Source: Chthoniobacteraceae bacterium (GTDB lineage Bacteria > Verrucomicrobiota > Verrucomicrobiia > Chthoniobacterales > Chthoniobacteraceae). Taken from it: DNA of 64,000 nt. The stretch is taken from assembly GCA_947449735.1 (NCBI GenBank), contig CANFTB010000017.1:1-64000 (forward strand), in the 5' to 3' direction. The notes beneath the pieces were generated by a model, which made no database searches, was not told the DNA's origin, and saw only the letters and a list, made by a program, of their open reading frames with translations. Numbering within the stretch: the stretch's first letter is position 1; every line of letters starts with the position of its first letter. Of this stretch, positions 55,103-63,404 are shown piece by piece. The position numbers were made by a program, and so were the translations under genes.

Positions 55103-55840
55103 CTAGCTGGCGGCAGGAAGGAAGGTGTGGATGCCGCACTCGGTTTTCTCGAAACCGGTCCACCGCCCGGCGCGCTCGTCGCCGCCGTCACCCGACGGGC
55201 GCGTGCACGGACCGCAGCCGATCGAGCGGTAGCCTTTGTCATGGAGAGGGTTATACGGAATATTGTGCTCGTGGATGTACTCCCAAACGGCGTCCCGCGT
55301 CCAAGCAGCCATTGGATTGAGCTTCAAAATGTACCGCTCCGCGATTGGGTCAAAGAGGTAGCGCTCCAAAATCCCGGCTCCACTGCGCGATTCGCTCTGC
55401 TCCTGGCGCACCCCGGTGATCCAAACCGATAGGGAGTTGAGCCTGCGCTTTAAGGGCTCCACCTTGCGCAGCAGGCAGCAGGTGTCGGGACGCGTATTCC
55501 ACAACCCGGCTCCAAAATCCCGGGCCTGCTCGTCCAGCGAAAGCTCCGGGTGCACGGACTCAATCCGGCAGCCGAAAAAACGCTCCAAACGCGAGGAAAG
55601 CTCCAGAGTTTCGGGAAACAAAAGACCCGTATCCAGGGTGAATACGGGCAACCGCAGTCCAGCCTGCACAGCATGATGGATCATGACGAGCCCAGCGCCC
55701 TGAAAGCTGGTTCCAATGGCAGCCCGGTCTCCAAAAGTGTCGCTCGCCCAGCGCAAAACGTCTGCTAGCGGGGCGCGGGAGAGCACCTCGCTTTGGGCAA
55801 GCACGGCTTCGGAAGACTCAAGGAGGGTGGCGGAATTCAT
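55103..55840 (-). CDS. cysH: Adenylylsulfate (APS)-type reductase with Fe-S cysteines
   Basis: A 245-residue PAPS/APS reductase. It carries the Cys pair C121-C122 (DTCCLLRK) and C209-x2-C212 (GCGPC), the CC-x80-CxxC pattern that binds [4Fe-4S] and marks APS-preferring enzymes, plus the catalytic C235 in ECGIH and the VRQEQSESR loop. It reduces activated sulfate to sulfite for cysteine synthesis with thioredoxin as donor. It is the first gene of the cys unit, and its leader contains a short inverted repeat at 55845-55861. No sulfite reductase gene is in the window. Confidence 0.93.
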   Translation of the reverse strand: MNSATLLESSEAVLAQSEVLSRAPLADVLRWASDTFGDRAAIGTSFQGAGLVMIHHAVQAGLRLPVFTLDTGLLFPETLELSSRLERFFGCRIESVHPELSLDEQARDFGAGLWNTRPDTCCLLRKVEPLKRRLNSLSVWITGVRQEQSESRSGAGILERYLFDPIAERYILKLNPMAAWTRDAVWEYIHEHNIPYNPLHDKGYRSIGCGPCTRPSGDGGDERAGRWTGFEKTECGIHTFLPAAS

Positions 55841-55844
55841 ATAC

Positions 55845-55861
55845 CCGACAATTCTGATCGG
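55845..55861. promoter_or_regulatory. Short inverted repeat in the cysH leader
   Basis: CCGA, 9 bases, TCGG (4-base perfect arms), located 5 bases before the cysH ATG and next to an AT-rich segment (55862-55880) that could hold a promoter. It may be the site of a cysteine-metabolism regulator such as an Rrf2-family protein, but the short arms make this uncertain. Confidence 0.3.
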
Positions 55862-56060
55862 TTTAATATTATTTCAATTCTTACCCACTAACGCAAGCGC
55901 TTTTGCGTGCCCGCCGGCCGGCGCTTACGCTTCCTACACCCCCCGCCCCCCCGAAAAACCAGCCCCTTCAATTGCGACCTAAAGCAACCGATTGACTCGC
56001 CACCCGCCGAGCGCGAAGGTGCTCTTTTAGCCGAGCAATGCTCCACCTTTAGCCCACCGA

Positions 56061-58337
56061 ATGATCGAAAAGCACATCCTCAAAATCACCAAGGAACTCA
56101 AACTCGAGGCCCGCCAGGTTGCCGCAACCGCGGTGCTTCTGGAAGAAGGGGGGACAGTCCCCTTCATCGCCCGCTACCGCAAGGAAAAGACGGGGGAATT
56201 GGACGAGGTCCAGATTACCGCGGTCCGGGATCGCCTCGAGCAGTTGGGGGAGTTGGACAAGCGCAGGGATGCGATCCTCGTTTCACTCGCGGAGAGGAAC
56301 CTTTTGGAAGACAAGCTCAAGGCCCAGATCGACGCCGCGGAAACACTGTCCACGCTGGAGGATCTTTACCTGCCGTTCCGCCCCAAAAAGCGGACGCGTG
56401 CGACAATCGCAAAGGAGCGCGGCCTCGAGCCGCTCTCCGAAATCCTCTGGCTGCAGGCCGCGGGTTGCAACCCCCTGTCGGAGGCCGCTGCGTTTGTGGA
56501 TGCCGCCAAGGAAGTACCCGATGCGGAGGCGGCACTCGCAGGAGCACGCGACATCATCGCGGAGCGGATCAACGACGACGCGGCCGCGCGTGCGAAGCTG
56601 CGCGACCTTTACATTTCCCAGGGCGTCATCCGCTCCAAACTGGTGGCGGGCAAGGAAGAAGAGGGCTCCAAGTTCAAGGACTACTTTGACTGGAGCGAAC
56701 CTGCGACGAACGCACCCTCCCACCGGGTGCTCGCGATGCGCCGGGGTGAAGAGGAGGGTTTCTTGTTCACCCGCCTCACCCCGCCGGAGGACGCGGCCAT
56801 CTCGACGCTGGACTCCATGTTTGTGAAAGGCGCCTCCCCGGCGGCTCTGCAAGTGAAGGCCGCGGTGTCGGACTGCTACAAGCGCCTCCTCGGATTCGCG
56901 ATGGAGGGCGAGGCGCGCATGCACTTCAAAAAGAGGGCCGACGAGGAGGCGGTCCGGGTGTTCGCGGAAAACCTGCGCGAACTGCTTCTCGCTGCTCCGC
57001 TTGGACAGAAGACCGTGCTCGCCATCGATCCCGGCTTCCGCACCGGCTGCAAAGTGGTGCTGCTGGACCGCCAGGGCAAGCTGCTGGCAAACGACGTGAT
57101 CTACCCCGAAAAGAGCGCCCGCGAGCAGGCCGAGGCTGCGGAAATGGTCCTGTCGGTTGTGAAAAAGTTCAACGTCGAGGCCATCGCCGTCGGCAACGGC
57201 ACGGCTTCTCGCGAAACCGAGGCGTTCATACGCAAGCTTGGGCTTCCCGTGGCGATCCCCGTGGTCATGGTAAACGAAAGCGGAGCGTCCATCTACTCGG
57301 CGAGCCCGGCCGCGCGGGAGGAGTTTCCCAACCACGACATCACAGTGCGCGGCGCGGTTTCGATCGGCCGCCGCCTGATGGATCCGCTGGCTGAACTGGT
57401 AAAGCTCGACCCCAAGTCGATCGGCGTCGGACAGTACCAGCACGACGTGGACCAGAACGCGTTGAAGCGCTCTCTAGATGACGTGGTCGTCTCGTGTGTG
57501 AACCGCGTGGGAGTCGAGCTCAACACAGCGAGCAAACACCTTCTGGCTTACGTCTCCGGACTCAACGGACGCACCGCCGCAAACATCGTCGCGCATCGCG
57601 ATGAAAACGGCCCCTTCCGGTCCCGCAAGGAACTGCTGAAGGTTGCCGGCCTCGGCCCGAAATCCTTCGAGCAGGCGGCCGGATTCCTGCGCATCCGCGG
57701 CGGCGAACATCCCTTGGATTCGAGCGCCGTACACCCCGAACGCTACACGCTTGTGGACACGATGGCGGCGGACGCCAACTGCTCTGTCGACGACCTACTG
57801 AGGGACTCTTCCAAGCGGTCTAAAATCGACCCCAAACGATACATCACCACCGACATCGGGCTTCCAACGCTGCAGGACATCCTTGCGGAGCTTTCGAAGC
57901 CGGGCCGCGACCCGCGCCAGCAATTCGAAGCCTTCTCCTTCGCGGAGGGCGTCGAGAAGGTCGAGCACCTCCAACCGGGCATGAAGCTGCCGGGCGTCGT
58001 CACGAACGTCACAGCTTTCGGCGCGTTTGTGGACGTCGGCGTCCACCAAGACGGCCTCGTGCACATCTCCCAGCTCTCCGACAATTTTGTGAAGGACCCG
58101 TCGGAGGTCGTCAAAGTCGGCCAGCGCGTGCAGGCCACCGTGATGGAGGTGGATCTGCCGCGCAAACGAATCGCGCTCTCCCTCAAAACCAACCCGGAAG
58201 TGGGCCCAAGAGCCCCCCGCGAAAGCGGCGGCGCAGGCCCCGGCCCCAGACGCGACGGACCGCCGCGTCAGGACCAGCGCAAAAACACCGCTCCAGCCGT
58301 GGATTGGTTCACTGCCGCCACCCAAAAGAAGCGCTAG
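56061..58337 (+). CDS. tex: Tex-family RNA-binding protein
   Basis: A 758-residue Tex/YhgF protein: an N-terminal helical region with FIARYRKEKTGELDEVQ, an RNase H-like fold (YqgF) beginning LAIDPGFRTGCK near residue 323, helix-hairpin-helix motifs (around 485-555), and a C-terminal S1 RNA-binding domain (about 638-710, LPGVVTNVTAFGAFVDVGVHQDG). A glycine- and arginine-rich tail follows. Tex acts on transcription and RNA in other bacteria and is a general housekeeping protein. Confidence 0.95.
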   Translation: MIEKHILKITKELKLEARQVAATAVLLEEGGTVPFIARYRKEKTGELDEVQITAVRDRLEQLGELDKRRDAILVSLAERNLLEDKLKAQIDAAETLSTLEDLYLPFRPKKRTRATIAKERGLEPLSEILWLQAAGCNPLSEAAAFVDAAKEVPDAEAALAGARDIIAERINDDAAARAKLRDLYISQGVIRSKLVAGKEEEGSKFKDYFDWSEPATNAPSHRVLAMRRGEEEGFLFTRLTPPEDAAISTLDSMFVKGASPAALQVKAAVSDCYKRLLGFAMEGEARMHFKKRADEEAVRVFAENLRELLLAAPLGQKTVLAIDPGFRTGCKVVLLDRQGKLLANDVIYPEKSAREQAEAAEMVLSVVKKFNVEAIAVGNGTASRETEAFIRKLGLPVAIPVVMVNESGASIYSASPAAREEFPNHDITVRGAVSIGRRLMDPLAELVKLDPKSIGVGQYQHDVDQNALKRSLDDVVVSCVNRVGVELNTASKHLLAYVSGLNGRTAANIVAHRDENGPFRSRKELLKVAGLGPKSFEQAAGFLRIRGGEHPLDSSAVHPERYTLVDTMAADANCSVDDLLRDSSKRSKIDPKRYITTDIGLPTLQDILAELSKPGRDPRQQFEAFSFAEGVEKVEHLQPGMKLPGVVTNVTAFGAFVDVGVHQDGLVHISQLSDNFVKDPSEVVKVGQRVQATVMEVDLPRKRIALSLKTNPEVGPRAPRESGGAGPGPRRDGPPRQDQRKNTAPAVDWFTAATQKKR

Positions 58338-58395
58338 AGCGCAACGCCAAGCCAATGCCCGCGGAACCGCCTCAAACAACCGCCGGACCTCCACG

Positions 58396-59757
58396 ATGAG
58401 CGAGTCCTCCCGCATTGAAGCAACCGCACGCAAGGTCGTCGCGCGTCTCCAGGAATCAGGACATGAAGCCTTGTACGCTGGGGGATGCGTTCGCGACCGC
58501 CTCCGAGGCGTCGTCCCGCACGACTACGACGTGGCTACGAGCGCGCGGCCCGAGGAGGTCCAGGCGCTGTTCCGCCGGACCGTTGCCGTGGGAATCCAGT
58601 TCGGCGTCGTCCGCGTTCTCGAAGGCGATGTCGAGGTCGAGGTGGCGACCTTCCGCTCCGACGGCGCATATGCGGACGGCAGGCATCCGGAATCCGTCCA
58701 ATTTTCCAACGCGGAGGAGGATGCAAGGCGCCGCGACTTCACGGTCAACGGCCTCTTCTTCGACCCCATCCTCGGCGAGCTGCGTGATTACGTCGGCGGA
58801 CGGACCGATCTCGAGGCCCGTGTTTTGCGTGCGATCGGCGACCCCGAGGAGCGTTTCGCAGAGGACCGTTTGCGGATGCTCCGGGCCATCCGCTTTGCCA
58901 CAGTCCTCGGCTTCGAAATTGAGGAAGCCACGTGGAACGCCGTCTGCAAGCACGCTGCGGCTATTTCACAGGTGAGCGCGGAGCGCATTCGCGAGGAGTT
59001 GCTCAAGACACTGCACTCGCCCGACCGCGTCCGCGGTTGGGATCTGCTCGACCGCAGCGGCCTGCTGCGGCAAATCATCCCCGAGTTAGAGAAGCTCAAG
59101 GGCTGCGAGCAGCCTCCCCAGTTCCACCCGGAGGGCGATGTGTGGGTCCACACCCGGCTCATGCTGAGTTTGCTGCCCCCGGAAGTGTCCACTCCCCTGC
59201 TGCTCTCCGTCGTCTTTCACGACATCGCAAAGCCCGCCACCTACTCGCTTGACCCGGCCGAGGGCAGGATCCGCTTCAACGGCCACGAAAAGGTCGGCGC
59301 CGAAATGACAGAGTCCATCCTTTCCCGGCTCCGTCTTCCCCGCAAGGACATCGACGCCACCGTGGAGGCAGTCGCCAACCACATGGCGTTTAAAGACGTC
59401 CAGAAAATGCGGGTCTCGCGGCTGAAGCGTTTCCTCGCCCGGCCGACGATGCCGGACGAGCTCGTCCTCCACAAGGTCGACTGCGCGAGCAGCAACGGAG
59501 ACATTTCGAACTACACCTTTCTCCTTGGCAAAATCGAAGAGTTCTCGAATGAGCCTCTGATTCCGCCCCCGCTCGTCACGGGGAAAGACCTGCTGGGAAT
59601 GGGCATCAAAGCCGGACCCGTTTTCGCCGAACTTCTGGAGGAGGTCCAAAGCCGGCAGCTCGAAGGCGCGCTGACCACGCGGGAGGAAGCTCTGCATTGG
59701 CTGCAAAACCACCTCGCCCAAAGCGGCCTTATTCCACAATCAGATCACCGCGCATGA
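58396..59757 (+). CDS. CCA-adding / poly(A)-polymerase-family nucleotidyltransferase
   Basis: A 453-residue class II nucleotidyltransferase with YAGGCVRDRLRG near residue 27 and the catalytic D43-Y-D45, RRDFTVNGLFFDP near 115, and an HD phosphohydrolase-like domain (VVFHDIAKP near 275). The presence of the HD domain suits bacterial CCA enzymes that repair tRNA 3' ends, though poly(A) polymerase activity cannot be excluded without comparison. Its 3' end overlaps the 3' end of the opposite-strand gene by 29 bases. Confidence 0.9.
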   Translation: MSESSRIEATARKVVARLQESGHEALYAGGCVRDRLRGVVPHDYDVATSARPEEVQALFRRTVAVGIQFGVVRVLEGDVEVEVATFRSDGAYADGRHPESVQFSNAEEDARRRDFTVNGLFFDPILGELRDYVGGRTDLEARVLRAIGDPEERFAEDRLRMLRAIRFATVLGFEIEEATWNAVCKHAAAISQVSAERIREELLKTLHSPDRVRGWDLLDRSGLLRQIIPELEKLKGCEQPPQFHPEGDVWVHTRLMLSLLPPEVSTPLLLSVVFHDIAKPATYSLDPAEGRIRFNGHEKVGAEMTESILSRLRLPRKDIDATVEAVANHMAFKDVQKMRVSRLKRFLARPTMPDELVLHKVDCASSNGDISNYTFLLGKIEEFSNEPLIPPPLVTGKDLLGMGIKAGPVFAELLEEVQSRQLEGALTTREEALHWLQNHLAQSGLIPQSDHRA

Positions 59758-62700
59758 TCCGCCAGTGCCCCGGGAAGGTGCAAAGGAACGCATAGCGCCC
59801 GGGCGCTTTCGGCGCGGTGAAGGAAATCTCGCTGCGTCCTCCCGGGTTCACCAGGGGAGTCGCGCTCAGAACCGAGGGAGAGTCCGGCACAAAGTTTTTA
59901 GCCATGCCGTCCGCCTTAGTTGCCATGAGGTCGGCCATCTTTCCGACCTCCTCGTCGGCTCCCGCCGCCACCACGACAAGGTTGTGCTGCATCAAATCAG
60001 GGTTCTCAAAAATCAATCGAACAGGCTGCCCGGCCTTAGCCCGCAGCTCCCTCGGGGCGAACTGCATCAAGTTGGGCACGGCCTGCACGCGCAATGCACC
60101 CTCGTCGGCAGCCTGCGCCTTTTTCCATTCGGAGGCGAAGGCCTGAAGGCCCGCACTGTCTCCGGCAAAGCGCACCCCTGCGAGGGGAGCGCCGGCGGTG
60201 TCGAAAATGTAAACAGGCGGAGGCGACGCCTTCTCCTTGAGCCTCCGGAAGTCGATAGAGATCACGTTCAGGCCCTTGACCAGTTCCACCTCTACCTGCT
60301 GCAGCGAACTGAAAGGATTGTCGGCGCCAAAGACCTGCACCCCGTTCACCGTGATGTCCAGAAAGCTGTGTTTGAGGCTGATCAACGCCGTCTTGCGGTC
60401 ATCCGCCTCGCAGAAGGTCCGGTAAGTCCGCACCTTCACACCACTGGCGTTTGCCTTTGCGAGATCGGCTGCCGAGGGAAAGGAGGACAACTCCACGCCT
60501 CCCGAAACGCCGCCGTCCAACCACTGCTCAACCCTTGTCGCGGGATTCACTGAAAGTACCGGGACCGAACGTCCGCGCTTTGTAATGGTGCCGGCCTTGA
60601 GATCTTTGAGCATCTTCTGCACCCCCTCCCCCTCGGGACCGACCGCGTTGATCACAGCATCGGCGGAAAACGCGCTGCCCGCATGCACATGCCCGTCCAC
60701 CGCGGCGCCCGCTGGCTGGGACGGCGGATTCAATTCCATGGAGCGCAGGTGCGACACCGTGTTCAGAACGGCCATCCGCACACGCGGGTGCACGTCCTTT
60801 CCCGCATCCACAAGAAAGCCCTGCGCATCCGGCATCTGCCGGCGCAAAAATCGCACGGCCAGGACCGCGGCTGAGCGCATGCGCGGGTCCGCGCTTTTCA
60901 TAAGTCCCTGCATCAACTCGCCTCTTGCTAGACCCTTTGAAGCAAGCACCAAAACCGCCTCGAGCAACCCCTGCTCCGTTGACGGCTTCGTGCGGTCGAG
61001 GCCGCTCACCCAGGCATCAACAGCCGGAACCAGATCGACCGGCGCGATCTTCCGAAGCTGAATCCGCGCGTGCTCGCGAACCAGATCTTGCGGATGCAGC
61101 AGGAGTTGCAGCAACTCGGGCAGCGGGGCTCCTTCAATGCGGGGCCAGTCGCGAACCACGGGCTTGTCCTTTGAAACCACTCTCCAGATTCGCCCGCGCG
61201 TATGGTTCCACTGCGGATCCCGCATCGGGTGCTGCGCGTGGCCGATGATGCGGCTCGCAAAATCAGAAACGTAGAGCGCCCCGTCCATTCCAAAGGCGGT
61301 GTCGACGGGGCGGAACGCGGAGTTCTGCGAACTGAGAAGGTCCAGCCTTTCGACGCCGACCATCGCCCCGGCTTCGACGTCCGCCGCTGCCATCGAGACG
61401 ATGTAACTGCCCAGGAGCGACGACGAGACCACTCCCTGCTGGTAGCGCTCGGGAAAGTTCGGGCTGGAAACAATGCTCAGCGAAGACCCTTTAGCGTAGT
61501 TCACAACCGTCCCATTTCCATAAGGATGAGCGACCCCGAGCGGCGTCCACGTCTGAGGGAGACCGTCAAGGACATGGCCGCCGCCAAACCGTTGGAAGAT
61601 GCTTCCGAAGCGGTCGAAGGCCACCTTCCAAGGATTGGGTGTGAGGCCCTGCCACTCGAAGGAAACCCTGCCCGTGTTGATGTCGAGCCGGTACGTGGTC
61701 GAGTCAATTCCGCGCACGACACCGTAGGGCGTCTCGAACTGCGAACGATGAAAAACACCGTCGCTGAAAATCACGTGCCCCAAGGGATCTGTCGCAATCA
61801 TCCCCCCATGGTGCGAATCCGTCACGTCAACGCCCCGGAGCAGCTCCTCCCGCGTATCGGCGCGCCCGTCCCCGTCGGTGTCGTTGAAAAGCAACAGTCG
61901 GGGCTGCGCGGACACGATCACGCCGCGCTCGTGAAAGGCCACCCCGTCCAGGGCGTCAAAGCCGCCGGCGAATGTCGTGCAGCGGTCCGCCTTCCCGTCC
62001 CTGTCGGTGTCCTCGAGAATCAGGATTCTGTCGTCCGGTTTTTCGCCGGGAACGGTATGGGGAAAAGAAGGCATCGTCACCACCCAGAGGCGCCCCCGCG
62101 CGTCAAAGGAGATCTGCACGGGGTTTTTGAGCTCGGGAAAGTCAGCCTCCGATGCAAACAGATTCAGACTGTAACCCTCAGCCACCGTGAGGTCTTTGAT
62201 CTGCTCCGTCGGGTCCTTCAAAACCCCGCCGCTGAAACGGTCCGGCACGCTTTTTCCCTCCGGAAGAGGAGGCAGGGAGGGGGCAGGATAATCGGCAAAA
62301 CCTTTCGATGCATCGCGCACCAGCGCGTGAATCAACTCGTCCGACTGGGTGATCAGCTGGTGGATGCGGGGGATTTCGGCGGCGTACTCCTCGGGCCGTT
62401 TGCGGACTCCGTAGTACACAACTCCGTTTTTGGGACGCACCACGTCGGCAACGTACCCGGCCTTTTGGGCCGCCGCTTTCGCGACCTCCGAGATGCGTTC
62501 GGCCGGGAGCACCTCCACCGCCTCCCTGCCAAGCAATCCCTCGGCCACGAGCTTCGCGATTGCCCTGGTCCCCTTCTCGTTCAAATGCATGCCCTGCGAG
62601 GTCAGCGGCTCGCTGCTTTTCGCATAAGCCAGCCCGCTCGCCGTGAACAAGTCGAGAAACTGAACGCCGTGCCGGCCCGCAACTTCCTTGATCACGTCCG

Positions 62701-63187
62701 AATAAGCCTGAATGTCCCGGTTTCGAGCCGCCGCGTCCACGGCACCCCCGGATTGGGAAGCCACCGGCCCCAGAAGCACGACCCTGGCATTGGGATGCAA
62801 ACTGCGGATCTCCCTGAGGTAGACCTCCCAGTCCTTGCGAAACTCGGCGAGTCCCGCGGCTCCGTGAAAAGACTCGTTGTTCCCAAAACCGATGACCACC
62901 GTGTCCGCCGGCCATTCGGCCAGAAGGCCCTTCATGTGCTCTACGTACCCCTCGGGACGGAGACGATACCCCACCTCATCCCCGGTCCACGCAAGGCTGC
63001 GCACCTTCAAAACAGACTTCGGCTGTGCGAGTTGCAGGCAGGCTTCCAGGTCCCCTCCCTCTAGCAACCGCTCCACCAAACCACCCCCGTAAAATAAAAT
63101 GCCTGACCCGGAGCTCTCGGCAGCGAAGGCGGTTCCAGCTGAACAAAAAAGAGCGACGCCGAGGCGGGCAAGGAGTTTTGAATTCAT
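59729..63187 (-). CDS. Multidomain SGNH / membrane-bound dehydrogenase-type propeller / HEAT / cupredoxin protein
   Basis: A 1152-residue exported protein. After a signal peptide (1-23), an SGNH-hydrolase-like domain (about 28-275) shows GFGNNES and MHLNEKG blocks, but its first block reads YGGGLVE without the usual GDS serine. A propeller of the PVC 'membrane-bound dehydrogenase' type (about 320-710, with DRDGKADR and DTDGDGRAD) and HEAT-like helices (about 730-850) follow. A carbohydrate-binding-like stretch (about 880-1010) and a C-terminal cupredoxin domain close the protein, with type 1 copper ligands H1068, C1136, H1141 and M1145. I see no heme CxxCH. It overlaps the CCA-type gene tail to tail. 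Likely a periplasmic redox enzyme acting on glycans, inferred. Confidence 0.88.
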   Translation of the reverse strand: MNSKLLARLGVALFCSAGTAFAAESSGSGILFYGGGLVERLLEGGDLEACLQLAQPKSVLKVRSLAWTGDEVGYRLRPEGYVEHMKGLLAEWPADTVVIGFGNNESFHGAAGLAEFRKDWEVYLREIRSLHPNARVVLLGPVASQSGGAVDAAARNRDIQAYSDVIKEVAGRHGVQFLDLFTASGLAYAKSSEPLTSQGMHLNEKGTRAIAKLVAEGLLGREAVEVLPAERISEVAKAAAQKAGYVADVVRPKNGVVYYGVRKRPEEYAAEIPRIHQLITQSDELIHALVRDASKGFADYPAPSLPPLPEGKSVPDRFSGGVLKDPTEQIKDLTVAEGYSLNLFASEADFPELKNPVQISFDARGRLWVVTMPSFPHTVPGEKPDDRILILEDTDRDGKADRCTTFAGGFDALDGVAFHERGVIVSAQPRLLLFNDTDGDGRADTREELLRGVDVTDSHHGGMIATDPLGHVIFSDGVFHRSQFETPYGVVRGIDSTTYRLDINTGRVSFEWQGLTPNPWKVAFDRFGSIFQRFGGGHVLDGLPQTWTPLGVAHPYGNGTVVNYAKGSSLSIVSSPNFPERYQQGVVSSSLLGSYIVSMAAADVEAGAMVGVERLDLLSSQNSAFRPVDTAFGMDGALYVSDFASRIIGHAQHPMRDPQWNHTRGRIWRVVSKDKPVVRDWPRIEGAPLPELLQLLLHPQDLVREHARIQLRKIAPVDLVPAVDAWVSGLDRTKPSTEQGLLEAVLVLASKGLARGELMQGLMKSADPRMRSAAVLAVRFLRRQMPDAQGFLVDAGKDVHPRVRMAVLNTVSHLRSMELNPPSQPAGAAVDGHVHAGSAFSADAVINAVGPEGEGVQKMLKDLKAGTITKRGRSVPVLSVNPATRVEQWLDGGVSGGVELSSFPSAADLAKANASGVKVRTYRTFCEADDRKTALISLKHSFLDITVNGVQVFGADNPFSSLQQVEVELVKGLNVISIDFRRLKEKASPPPVYIFDTAGAPLAGVRFAGDSAGLQAFASEWKKAQAADEGALRVQAVPNLMQFAPRELRAKAGQPVRLIFENPDLMQHNLVVVAAGADEEVGKMADLMATKADGMAKNFVPDSPSVLSATPLVNPGGRSEISFTAPKAPGRYAFLCTFPGHWRIMRGDLIVE

Positions 63188-63404
63188 GTGATTCGGGTAA
63201 CTGTCTGAAGGGGGCCAATCACGCCGAGGCAGGAGAGACCCTGCCTTGCGACAATGCCATGAGCCCAAGACAACCCCGAAGGACGACAAATCCAAGGAGC
63301 AAATCCACGCCAACGGCTCAGAAAGAAGAGACACCGCCTGCAGGCACCGGCTCATCGTCCCGTCCGCGAACGCCCGCCGCGACGCCGGGACTCGCGAACA
63401 CAAC

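Noticed and set aside
61202-63064. 620-codon open frame antisense to the 1152-residue protein gene
   Set aside because: No motif, and the sense strand reading is a coherent multidomain protein.
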